NCBI GenBank assembly: GCA_031281115.1
Contig: JAITFV010000230.1
Coordinates: 1-21,781 of the forward strand
DNA length: 21,781 nucleotides
From: Oscillospiraceae bacterium
Lineage (GTDB): Bacteria; Bacillota; Clostridia; Oscillospirales; Ruminococcaceae
Direction of reading: 5' to 3'
The notes beneath the pieces were generated by a model. The model was not told where the DNA came from. It searched no databases and worked only from the letters and a program-made list of their open reading frames with translations. Position 1 is the first letter of the stretch. Every line of letters begins with the position of its first letter. This document shows positions 15,566-21,781 of the stretch, piece after piece. Position numbers and translations under genes: made by a program.

Positions 15566-16225
15566 ATGAGACATATATTTGACGAGCAGTTAAAAGAACT
15601 TAACAGTAAATTAATTGAAATGGGCGCAAACATAGAACACTCGATTTCTGCCGCTGTGGAGGCGCTGCTGACGCAGAACGTCGAACTTGCGGGAACGGTA
15701 AAAGCAGATGAACGGTTGAGCGATAAACAGGAAAAGCAGATAGAGCAGCTCTGCTTTGAATTATTGTTGCGGCATCAGCCGGTAGCAGGTGACCTGCGCA
15801 TTATTTCTGCGGCTTTGAAAATGGTTACGGATATGGAGCGAATAGCCGACCAAGCCGAGGATATTGCAGAAATATCAATATACCTTGCCGATAAATCGTA
15901 TATCAAACAGCCCGAGGACATCGCGAAAATGGCGATTGCGACCAAAAAAATGCTTAAAGAAAGCATCGAGTCTTTCGTAAAGCGCGACTTGGAGCTTGCA
16001 AAATCTGTGCTTGAGCATGACGATGTGGTTGACGACCTCTTCAGAAAAATCAGAAATGATTTAACGGAGTTAATTCATAAAAACCCCGATAACGGCGAAC
16101 AGGCGCTTGACTTGCTCATGGTTTCAAAGTATCTTGAAAGAATAGGCGACCATGCGTCAAATATTGCAGAATGGGTTATATTCATGATAAAGGGTAAACA
16201 TAAGAGAGATAAAATGGCGCGGTAA
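15566..16225 (+). CDS. phoU: PhoU-family phosphate signalling protein
   Basis: A 219-residue all-helical protein with the two related PhoU halves. The first contains VTDMERIADQAEDIAEI and the second SKYLERIGDHASNIAEW, which carry the Asp/Glu-rich metal-binding motifs of the family. PhoU proteins link the Pst phosphate transporter to a phosphate-sensing kinase and help limit phosphate uptake. No pst or phoR genes are visible here, so its partner is unknown. The ATG at 15566 is preferred because AAAGGAG lies 8 bases upstream and the family N-terminus RHIFDEQLKEL starts there. The longer frame opening at TTG 15497 begins in the promoter -35 box. cls follows 38 bases later, probably in the same transcript. 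Confidence 0.93.
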   Translation: MRHIFDEQLKELNSKLIEMGANIEHSISAAVEALLTQNVELAGTVKADERLSDKQEKQIEQLCFELLLRHQPVAGDLRIISAALKMVTDMERIADQAEDIAEISIYLADKSYIKQPEDIAKMAIATKKMLKESIESFVKRDLELAKSVLEHDDVVDDLFRKIRNDLTELIHKNPDNGEQALDLLMVSKYLERIGDHASNIAEWVIFMIKGKHKRDKMAR

Positions 16226-16263
16226 GCAGCGAATTTCAACAACAGGAACAGGCATAAAAATTA

Positions 16264-17790
16264 ATGAAAAAAATTTTAAAATTATTGACAAGCAGAGCTT
16301 TTTTAGTCAGCGCGCTTATGTTTATCGAAATCGCGCTGGTCGCTTCAATCATGATTTTTTTATCTCAGCTGTTTCTGCCTATTTTTTTCCTGTTTCTATT
16401 GTCAAATATAATCATAGTTTTAGGTATAATCAGCAGAAATAACAACCCGATGTTTAAAATCGCGTGGCTTATTCCCGTGCTCGCGATTCCTGTTGCGGGT
16501 GCGCTTTTCTACATTATGTTCGGGCGCACACATCTAAATAAAAAAAATACTAAAAGGCTTACTCTTGCCTATAAAAGCGCGGATGAATTTTTCACTAAGA
16601 ATGAAGAGCTTTTAACGCGCCTTGACGCGAAAGCTCCGCACATAGCAAGAGAGGCTTTCTATATTATGGAAAGTTCCCGCACGGATATTTTTGAGTTCAC
16701 CGAAACCGAGTATTTATCGCCCGGTAATATATTTTATGAAAAGTTAGTTTTTGAGTTAAAAAAGGCAAAAAAATTTATTTTCATTGAATATTTTATCATT
16801 AACGAAGGTGAAATGTGGGAGTCTATAAAGCACATTCTCGCCGAAAAAGCCTCTCACGGCGTTGAAATCCGCGTACTCTACGACGACATGGGTTCTGCAA
16901 TCAGCGGCGTTCCGCCTGCGTTTCTGCAGGAGCTTCGCAAGCTTGGCTTTAAGGCCGCTGTGTTCAATCCGTACAAGCCGTCGCTTGACAAATTTTTAAA
17001 CTACCGTGACCACAGGAAAATCTGTATAATTGACGGAAAAGTCGCCTTCACGGGCGGAATTAACATAGCTGATGAATATATCGGGATTAATGACCGTCTC
17101 GGCAACTGGCAGGACAGCGGCGTTATGCTGCGGGGTGATGCGGTGAACCGTATAACAATTATGTATTTGCAGATGTGGACGTTCACCACAAATGAGCCGC
17201 CCGCTTACGCGGATTACATGGTTGATTTCCGTGCGAATCACGACGGCTGCGTAATTCCTTTTTCAGATGAACCGCTGATTCAAGAGCTTATCTGTGAAAA
17301 TGCGTACATTAATATAATCGCGAACGCCACCAAATATGTCTGTATCAACGCGCCGTATTTAATCATCGACAGGAATGTTTCTTCTGCGCTTATTCGTGCG
17401 GCGAAAAGCGGAGTTGACGTGAAAATCATCACCCCCGGCACTCCCGACAAAAAGCTGATTTACTATATGACGCAGTCGAATTATAAAGACTTGATTGAAG
17501 CCGGCGTTGAAATTTACGAGTTCACGCCCGGATTTATCCATAATAAAACCATCGTTTCCGATGACGAGAAGGCAATCGTCGGCACTGCGAATTTCGACTA
17601 CCGCAGCTTTTATCTGCACTTTGAGAACGGTGTGTGGCTTTACGGCTCGAAAGCAGTGCTGCAAGCGAAAGCGTCATTCGAGAACTCGCTCGCGCAATCC
17701 CGCCGCGTTACGTGGGAGCAAATCGAAAATACGCCGTTCGGGCGGAGGCTGCTTTGCTCGCTGCTGCAGGTTTTTGCACCATTGTTGTAG
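16264..17790 (+). CDS. cls: Cardiolipin synthase (phospholipase D superfamily)
   Basis: Joins two phosphatidylglycerol molecules into cardiolipin at the membrane. The 508 residues have two N-terminal membrane helices (about 10-34 and 38-57, then a hydrophobic stretch 66-86 ending MFGR), and two HKD catalytic motifs: His250, Lys252, Asp257 (YRDHRKICIIDG with FTGGINIADEYI) and His426, Lys428, Asp433 (FIHNKTIVSDD with VGTANFDYRS). This layout and length are standard for bacterial Cls. The ribosome binding site is poor (ACAGGAACAGG), so translation may depend on phoU upstream. The stop codon lies in the stem of a small hairpin (17786-17808). Confidence 0.94.
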   Translation: MKKILKLLTSRAFLVSALMFIEIALVASIMIFLSQLFLPIFFLFLLSNIIIVLGIISRNNNPMFKIAWLIPVLAIPVAGALFYIMFGRTHLNKKNTKRLTLAYKSADEFFTKNEELLTRLDAKAPHIAREAFYIMESSRTDIFEFTETEYLSPGNIFYEKLVFELKKAKKFIFIEYFIINEGEMWESIKHILAEKASHGVEIRVLYDDMGSAISGVPPAFLQELRKLGFKAAVFNPYKPSLDKFLNYRDHRKICIIDGKVAFTGGINIADEYIGINDRLGNWQDSGVMLRGDAVNRITIMYLQMWTFTTNEPPAYADYMVDFRANHDGCVIPFSDEPLIQELICENAYINIIANATKYVCINAPYLIIDRNVSSALIRAAKSGVDVKIITPGTPDKKLIYYMTQSNYKDLIEAGVEIYEFTPGFIHNKTIVSDDEKAIVGTANFDYRSFYLHFENGVWLYGSKAVLQAKASFENSLAQSRRVTWEQIENTPFGRRLLCSLLQVFAPLL

Positions 17791-17808
17791 GGTGCGGCGT
17801 CCCCTACA
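17786..17808. repeat. Small hairpin overlapping the cls stop codon
   Basis: TGTAGGG (17786-17792) pairs with CCCTACA (17802-17808) around 9 bases. No T-tail follows directly, so it is not a clear terminator. The GTAGGG...CCCTAC form resembles short dispersed repeats in related genomes, which is an impression only. Confidence 0.4.
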
Positions 17809-17853
17809 GCTGAACATTTTTAGGATTATATCTGAAATAAAGGAGTTTTTACC

Positions 17854-18291
17854 ATGACAAAAAGAGAAGCCGTTAAATCCGACCTCCCCGCACTGCTCGA
17901 ACTTTACAAGTACTTGAACGTCGACCCGATTCCCGATGTTGATGAGCGGATTAACGCAATCTGGGAGGAAATCCTTGCCGACAAGAATCATCGCGTGCTG
18001 TTAATCGAAGCCGACGGGAAACCGGTCGCGACTTGCGTTCTTATAATCGTCCCGAATTTAACACGCGGCGCGCATCCCTATGCAATAATCGAAAACGTCG
18101 TCACTCACCGCGATTATCGTAAAAAAGGTTACGGCAAGGCAGTGCTTGATTGTGCAAAGGAAATCGCAACCGCGCATAACTGCTACAAAATCATGCTCAT
18201 GACGGGCAGAAAAGACGAAGCGACGTTTAGGTTTTACGAGAACTGCTGTTATAACCGCACCGACAAGACGGCTTTTATTCAATGGTTATGA
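17854..18291 (+). CDS. GNAT-family N-acetyltransferase
   Basis: A 145-residue single GNAT domain. The acetyl-CoA binding loop is RKKGYG (residues 89-94) after the strand AIIENVVTHRDY, and the C-terminal motif EATFRFYENCCY is typical of the family. The acceptor cannot be told from sequence. It has a strong AAGGAG ribosome binding site 9 bases upstream and overlaps the start of the next gene, so the two are translated together. It may modify a small molecule or the product of its neighbour, but nothing in the sequence shows which. Confidence 0.9.
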   Translation: MTKREAVKSDLPALLELYKYLNVDPIPDVDERINAIWEEILADKNHRVLLIEADGKPVATCVLIIVPNLTRGAHPYAIIENVVTHRDYRKKGYGKAVLDCAKEIATAHNCYKIMLMTGRKDEATFRFYENCCYNRTDKTAFIQWL

Positions 18292-18995
18292 AATATCGTG
18301 CGGAAATAACAACAAAAGAACAGCTTTCGGCGGCACTCACAATCAGCGTGTTTGAGTACATATACACGCCGCTTGAGTTTCTCGGTGCGAAAACGCTTGA
18401 AAAGCAGCGAATTATCGCCGTACCGCCTGTGTTTATCGGCGGAAGCGAACCGCTAATAACAAAAGAACTGCAAAAACTGAAAAAAGAAGGCTTTAAAGGC
18501 GTACTGGCGCACACTTTAGGGCATATTGAGCTTATAAAAAACGCCGGGCTTTCCGCGCACGGTGGCTTCCGGCTTAACATCACGAACAGTATTTCTCAAA
18601 AGCAATACGAGGAGATAGGTTTAACTGACGGGATTTTCTCGCTTGAGCTGCCGTTTAAGAGCATGAAGCATATCAAGCGCGGCATTTCAATGGGTGTAAT
18701 GGCTTACGGGTATCTGCCGCTGATGATTACGCGGCGCTGTCCTGTGCGGGACGACAAACTTTGCGGTAAACCGGGCTGCACCGCGCTCACGGACAGACTC
18801 GGCAATAGACTGCAAACGTACTGCCGGCACAGCGAAGCAGAGGTTTTAAACCCCGTTCCGCTTGTTCTGAGTGACAAGATTGCCGAAATTCCCGCTGACT
18901 TCTGCGTTTTTCGCTTTTCCACCGGTGAAAATGTCACACAAAAACCCGCGCATGAAAAATTCACACGCGGATTATATAATAAAAAAGTAAAATAA
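18282..18995 (+). CDS. Short U32-peptidase-like protein with a four-cysteine cluster motif
   Basis: 237 residues resembling only the C-terminal part of the barrel of U32 (collagenase-like) proteins. It has a KEGFKGVLAHTLGHIELIK strand-helix unit, GFRLNITNS, SLELPFKSMKHI, then GYLPLMITRRCP and LTDRLGNRLQTYC. Cys153, Cys161, Cys166 and Cys181 match the four-cysteine pattern that binds an iron-sulfur cluster in U32 members such as UbiU/UbiV and the RNA hydroxylation proteins. Those usually have 290 residues or more, so this one lacks the N-terminal half. No frame-shifted remainder is seen upstream, where the GNAT gene lies. Start is either ATG 18282 or ATG 18288; the latter gives a classic ATGA overlap with the GNAT stop. 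Whether it is an enzyme is unknown. Confidence 0.75.
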   Translation: MVMKYRAEITTKEQLSAALTISVFEYIYTPLEFLGAKTLEKQRIIAVPPVFIGGSEPLITKELQKLKKEGFKGVLAHTLGHIELIKNAGLSAHGGFRLNITNSISQKQYEEIGLTDGIFSLELPFKSMKHIKRGISMGVMAYGYLPLMITRRCPVRDDKLCGKPGCTALTDRLGNRLQTYCRHSEAEVLNPVPLVLSDKIAEIPADFCVFRFSTGENVTQKPAHEKFTRGLYNKKVK

Positions 18996-19007
18996 GGTCG
19001 GAAATAA

Positions 19008-20354
19008 ATGAAAAAGATTATAAACAGGAAATACATCTTAATATATGTATTATCTTTTCTTTTCATTGCGGGAATTGTGTTCGTTGCAAGGGGAGGGATG
19101 GTTAATGTATACAGCTTTTTATTCAACCCTTTTCGCGGCACGGTATGCGAACCTGTCCCTACCGTTGATTTATCTGATATACTTACAAGAGATGAAGCTA
19201 TTGCGGATATTGATTACATACTTAAACGCTTAAAATCCCGCCACCCTGCTTGTATGAACGGAATTCCCGAAGCTGTAACAGAGCAGAGCCGCATAGAAAA
19301 AGAAAATTTGCCGGAAGAAGTAACTGCCTTGCAGCTTTGGCAGGCGGCTTCACGAATTTTAGCTGTAATGAATGATGCTCATACAGGCATCGCACCTTTT
19401 TATGAAAGTTATAATTATTATTTTCCGCCTTTTTATTTTCGGTTTGCAGACGGCGCGCTTTACTGCGCTAAAGGCGAATTTGAGGGTAGCGCTGTTATAA
19501 GTATCGGAGGAGTTCCGGTTGATGATTTATATCGGACATTCAAATCTCAATTTTGGTATGAGCGCGAAGAATATGCGGATTATTTTTTTACTTATGCTGC
19601 ATGCCGCTGGCAGCATTGGTTAGCCTTTTTAAATGCTGATGTTTCGGAACAGGTTACTGTGGTTCTTGAAACACCGCACGGCGAGGTTTCAAAGGAATAT
19701 AGTTTTATTGAATGGAAGCCGCCGGAAGAAAATGAAGATGATACGACATTTTTGTCTTATGAAATCGATAAAGTTCACAGTGTCGGAATATTCACTCTTA
19801 CAGAATGTAAATATAATGATATTTACCGCGAAACGCTTGAAAAATTTTTTACAGAGGTTAAAAATGAACAAATCCGGACAATTGTTGTAGATTTACGTAA
19901 TAATGGCGGCGGCAACGCATATGTTGCCAGTGAATTTATAAGTTATTTAGATTCTGACAGCAATGTTGGCTTCGCCGCTATACGCACTACCAGATTCGGA
20001 CCTGTCCTGTGGAGCGATAAACTCCCGGAAACAAATAAAGTAAATGATTTGTTGTTTTCCGGAGATGTTTATATCCTGACTTCACCATGGACGTTCAGCG
20101 CGGCTACGATTTTTACGACAATGATAAGCGATAACGGACTCGGAAAGATAGTGGGTGAAACAAGCGGTCAAACATTACCGTTTTATGGTGGTACCCTCTC
20201 TTTTCAAACACCTAATGCAAGGTTGCTGTTTCATATATCCGGCTCGTATATCGACAGACCTGATGAAAGCAAAGAACATTTACCGCTTACACCCGACTAT
20301 CCGTCACCGGCAAACGAAGCATTAGAAACAGTATACAGGCTATTATATAGCTGA
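19008..20354 (+). CDS. Membrane-anchored S41-family (C-terminal processing type) peptidase
   Basis: 448 residues. One N-terminal hydrophobic segment (about 9-28) after a Lys/Arg-rich start should anchor or export it. The extracellular part has an N-terminal helical region with MNDAHTG (residues 121-127), a PDZ-like stretch around VISIGGVPVDDLYR, and the S41 core: IRTIVVDLRNNGGGNA (289-304), YILTSPWTFSAATIF with likely nucleophile Ser364, and GLGKIVGETSGQ. His125 may act in catalysis, as in tricorn-like S41 members. The substrate is unknown. It starts 12 bases after the U32-like gene. By eye it is richer in A/T than its neighbours. The last codons and stop lie within the left end of the hairpin element at 20344. 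Confidence 0.9.
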   Translation: MKKIINRKYILIYVLSFLFIAGIVFVARGGMVNVYSFLFNPFRGTVCEPVPTVDLSDILTRDEAIADIDYILKRLKSRHPACMNGIPEAVTEQSRIEKENLPEEVTALQLWQAASRILAVMNDAHTGIAPFYESYNYYFPPFYFRFADGALYCAKGEFEGSAVISIGGVPVDDLYRTFKSQFWYEREEYADYFFTYAACRWQHWLAFLNADVSEQVTVVLETPHGEVSKEYSFIEWKPPEENEDDTTFLSYEIDKVHSVGIFTLTECKYNDIYRETLEKFFTEVKNEQIRTIVVDLRNNGGGNAYVASEFISYLDSDSNVGFAAIRTTRFGPVLWSDKLPETNKVNDLLFSGDVYILTSPWTFSAATIFTTMISDNGLGKIVGETSGQTLPFYGGTLSFQTPNARLLFHISGSYIDRPDESKEHLPLTPDYPSPANEALETVYRLLYS

Positions 20355-20520
20355 TTAAATTGAAAACACTAAAGTGTTTTCTCGGCAAGCGGCGCTTGCC
20401 GCCGTGCTATCAGCACGGATAATCAACTATGCAGTCAAGTCAAGCCGCTTTTGGCGGTTCGCGGCGTATACGCCGCGGGTTAAAAACGCTTTAGCGTTTT
20501 TAACTTAACTGGCTATAGTT
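20344..20520. repeat. Hairpin-rich intergenic element, copy 2, with imperfect terminal inverted repeats
   Basis: The ends 20344-20369 and 20494-20519 are imperfect inverted repeats (18 of 26 positions identical by hand). Six hairpins follow one another: GAAAACACT/AGTGTTTTC (20362-20381), CGGCAAGCG/CGCTTGCCG (20383-20401), CCGTGCT/AGCACGG (20402-20418), CCGC/GCGG (20445-20457), the 18-base palindrome at 20460-20477, and GTTAAAAACGCT/AGCGTTTTTAAC (20479-20504). An inner CAACTATGCAGTCAAGT (20425-20441) resembles the inverse of the right end, so two units may be fused. There is no coding capacity. Covers most of the gap between the S41 gene and dut. Confidence 0.65.
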
Positions 20521-20535
20521 GCAAAGGAGAACAGA

Positions 20536-20970
20536 ATGTGCATAAAAACTAAAAAGCTGAACGATGGCGCAAAAGTCCCTTTCCGCGCAACTCCCGGGAG
20601 TGCAGGCGCAGACTTATGCGCGTGTTTGGAAGCCGATGTTGTCATTGCAAGCGGCGAACGCCTGTTAATCCCGACAGGGCTCGCAGTGGAAATTCCTATA
20701 GGTTACGGCGGTTTTATGTTTGCGCGCAGCTCGCTGGGGAAGCAGGGAGTTTCGCTCGCTAACGGCGTAGGCGTGATAGATTCGGACTACCGCGGCGAAA
20801 TAGGCATGCTGCTTTTTAATCACGGCAGCGAACCTTTCATTGTTAAAAACGGCGACAGAATCGCGCAGTTAGTGATTTTACCGGTTTGCGCAGCAGAGTT
20901 TATTACGGTGGATAACCTCGCGGAAACCGAGCGCGGCGAGGGAGGATTCGGCTCTACAGGAAAAAATTAA
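20536..20970 (+). CDS. dut: Deoxyuridine 5'-triphosphate nucleotidohydrolase (trimeric dUTPase)
   Basis: Splits dUTP to dUMP and pyrophosphate, keeping uracil out of DNA and supplying dUMP for thymidylate synthesis. All five family motifs are present in order in 144 residues: PGSAGADLCA, ARSSLGKQG, GVGVIDSDYRGEIGM with the catalytic Asp, GDRIAQLVILP, and the flexible C-terminal arm RGEGGFGSTG. The length is normal and the gene looks intact. The ribosome binding site AAAGGAG is well placed. No clear promoter was seen; transcription may come through from upstream or from the hairpin element's right end, which has a TATAGT at 20514-20519 but no good -35. Confidence 0.96.
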   Translation: MCIKTKKLNDGAKVPFRATPGSAGADLCACLEADVVIASGERLLIPTGLAVEIPIGYGGFMFARSSLGKQGVSLANGVGVIDSDYRGEIGMLLFNHGSEPFIVKNGDRIAQLVILPVCAAEFITVDNLAETERGEGGFGSTGKN

Positions 20971-20988
20971 TTTTTTTGGAAATTTTTG

Positions 20989-21017
20989 TTGTAAGATTTA
21001 CCATTTCGTGTTATAAT
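20989..21017 (+). promoter_or_regulatory. Sigma-A type promoter of mreB
   Basis: TTGTAA (20989-20994) and TATAAT (21012-21017) are 17 bases apart, and the -10 has the extended form TGTTATAAT. The leader is about 25 bases to the start codon. No terminator hairpin separates dut from this promoter. Confidence 0.75.
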
Positions 21018-21049
21018 AATAAGACAAGAACAAAAAGCGAGGAAGAAAA

Positions 21050-21781
21050 ATGTTTTCAAAGGACATCGGAATTGACTTAGGAACAGCTAATACACTGGTT
21101 TACATGAGAGGGAAAGGCGTAATTATACGTGAGCCGAGCGTGGTGGCTGTGGACGTAAAGCACGACAGAGTGCGCTACGTGGGTCAGGAGGCTAAGGACG
21201 TAATAGGCAGAACCCCGGGTTCAATCGTGGCGGTACGACCTCTCAAGGACGGCGTAATCGCCGACTTCGACATGACTACAAGTATGTTACAGGCGTTCAT
21301 CAGAAAAGCTATGAAAGGGCGCAGTTTTGCGCGTCCCCGTGTTATAATCTGCATACCGTCGGGCGTTACCGCAGTTGAACGCAGAGCTGTTAAAGAAGCT
21401 ACGCAAAACGCAGGCGCGAAGCGCGTTTCTATCATAGAGGAACCTATGGCGGCGGCAATCGGTGCCGGACTCCCTGTTGCAGAGCCGACCGGAAGCATGA
21501 TAGTTGACATCGGCGGCGGCACAACAGAGGTTGCGGTGATTTCGCTCGGCGGTATTGTCACGTCGAAGTCTGTCAGAGTTGCGGGTGATGAGTTTGATTC
21601 GTCCATAATAAATTATATCAAGAAAAAGTATAATCTGCTGATTGGCGAACGCACGGCAGAAAATCTTAAAATCGGCATCGGTTCTGCTTTTCCGCTTTCC
21701 GACAATGAGCCGGTTATGGATATAAAGGGACGTAATCTCTTAAATGGCTTACCCGAGAACATCACAGTCACAAGCGAAGAA
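21050..21781 (+). CDS. mreB: Rod-shape determining protein MreB (actin-like), truncated by the window edge
   Basis: The first 244 codons of a protein normally about 340 residues long. The frame is open to the last base. MreB forms membrane-bound filaments that guide wall synthesis and set cell shape. Visible actin-fold motifs are [13 protein letters not shown] (phosphate 1, residues 7-19), [21 protein letters not shown], the [15 protein letters not shown] stretch, [14 protein letters not shown], and [16 protein letters not shown] (phosphate 2). It could equally be the Mbl or MreBH paralogue, which share these motifs. The ATG has a GAGGAAG ribosome binding site about 6 bases upstream. mreC and mreD would usually follow beyond the window. 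Confidence 0.95.
   Translation, partial: MFSKDIGIDLGTANTLVYMRGKGVIIREPSVVAVDVKHDRVRYVGQEAKDVIGRTPGSIVAVRPLKDGVIADFDMTTSMLQAFIRKAMKGRSFARPRVIICIPSGVTAVERRAVKEATQNAGAKRVSIIEEPMAAAIGAGLPVAEPTGSMIVDIGGGTTEVAVISLGGIVTSKSVRVAGDEFDSSIINYIKKKYNLLIGERTAENLKIGIGSAFPLSDNEPVMDIKGRNLLNGLPENITVTSEE

Noticed and set aside
20362..20504. The hairpin series considered as a CRISPR array or a tandem repeat.
   Set aside because: The hairpins differ from each other in sequence and spacing, with no repeated unit and no spacers.
20496..20519. Outward-facing -10-like boxes in the ends of the hairpin elements, considered as promoters carried by the element.
   Set aside because: TATAGT or TATAAT is present at the ends, but no acceptable -35 lies 16-18 bases upstream, so the match may just be part of the A/T-rich end sequence.

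Overview
The window (about 46% GC by eye) looks like a chromosomal piece of a Gram-positive, anaerobic, plant-fibre-associated Clostridia bacterium, probably an uncultured Oscillospirales-type genome. The evidence is a single-chain PurL of the clade found in Clostridia and streptococci, a MazF very close to Bacillus EndoA/NdoA, strong AGGAGG-type ribosome binding sites, clean sigma-A promoters, and two secreted proteins with dockerin-like DLNGDG modules. No rRNA, tRNA, CRISPR array, insertion sequence or phage gene was recognised.

Layout. (1) 1-5039, minus strand: mtaB (tRNA methylthiotransferase) then purL, with the first codons of a secreted protein or lipoprotein overlapping the purL stop at the left edge. 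(2) 5047-5902, plus strand: an HPr-like protein with its own promoter and terminator, a hairpin cluster, and a small XRE-type regulator. (3) 5916-7095, minus strand: mscL overlapping nagB. (4) 7096-7957: a hairpin-rich element, a structured leader, an orphan mazF, and a terminator. (5) 7958-15482, minus strand: a four-gene operon from one promoter, REC-HD-GYP response regulator, 1385-residue hybrid histidine kinase, dockerin-bearing GH5 mannanase, and a dockerin-bearing duplicated-domain protein. (6) 15497-20354, plus strand: phoU from a back-to-back promoter, then cls, a GNAT acetyltransferase, a short U32-like protein and an S41 peptidase. (7) 20344-20520: a second hairpin-rich element. (8) 20536-21781: dut and the 5' part of mreB.

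How the genes work together. Region 5 is the most distinctive part. A membrane phosphorelay kinase and a cyclic-di-GMP-type output regulator are joined, through a 4-base ATGA overlap, to a secreted mannan-degrading enzyme. This suggests sensing of an extracellular cue coupled to hemicellulose use or to a switch between attached and free life. The remaining genes are mostly housekeeping: purine synthesis, tRNA modification, amino-sugar catabolism, osmotic safety valve, cardiolipin synthesis, dUTP removal and cell shape.

Most unusual observations: (a) two hairpin-packed intergenic elements that share related inverted ends but have different interiors; (b) a PurL whose glutaminase nucleophile position reads Gly (LGIGNGFQ) instead of Cys; (c) the coupled signalling and mannanase operon; (d) N-terminal dockerin modules whose first calcium loop is missing, apparently replaced by the signal peptide.
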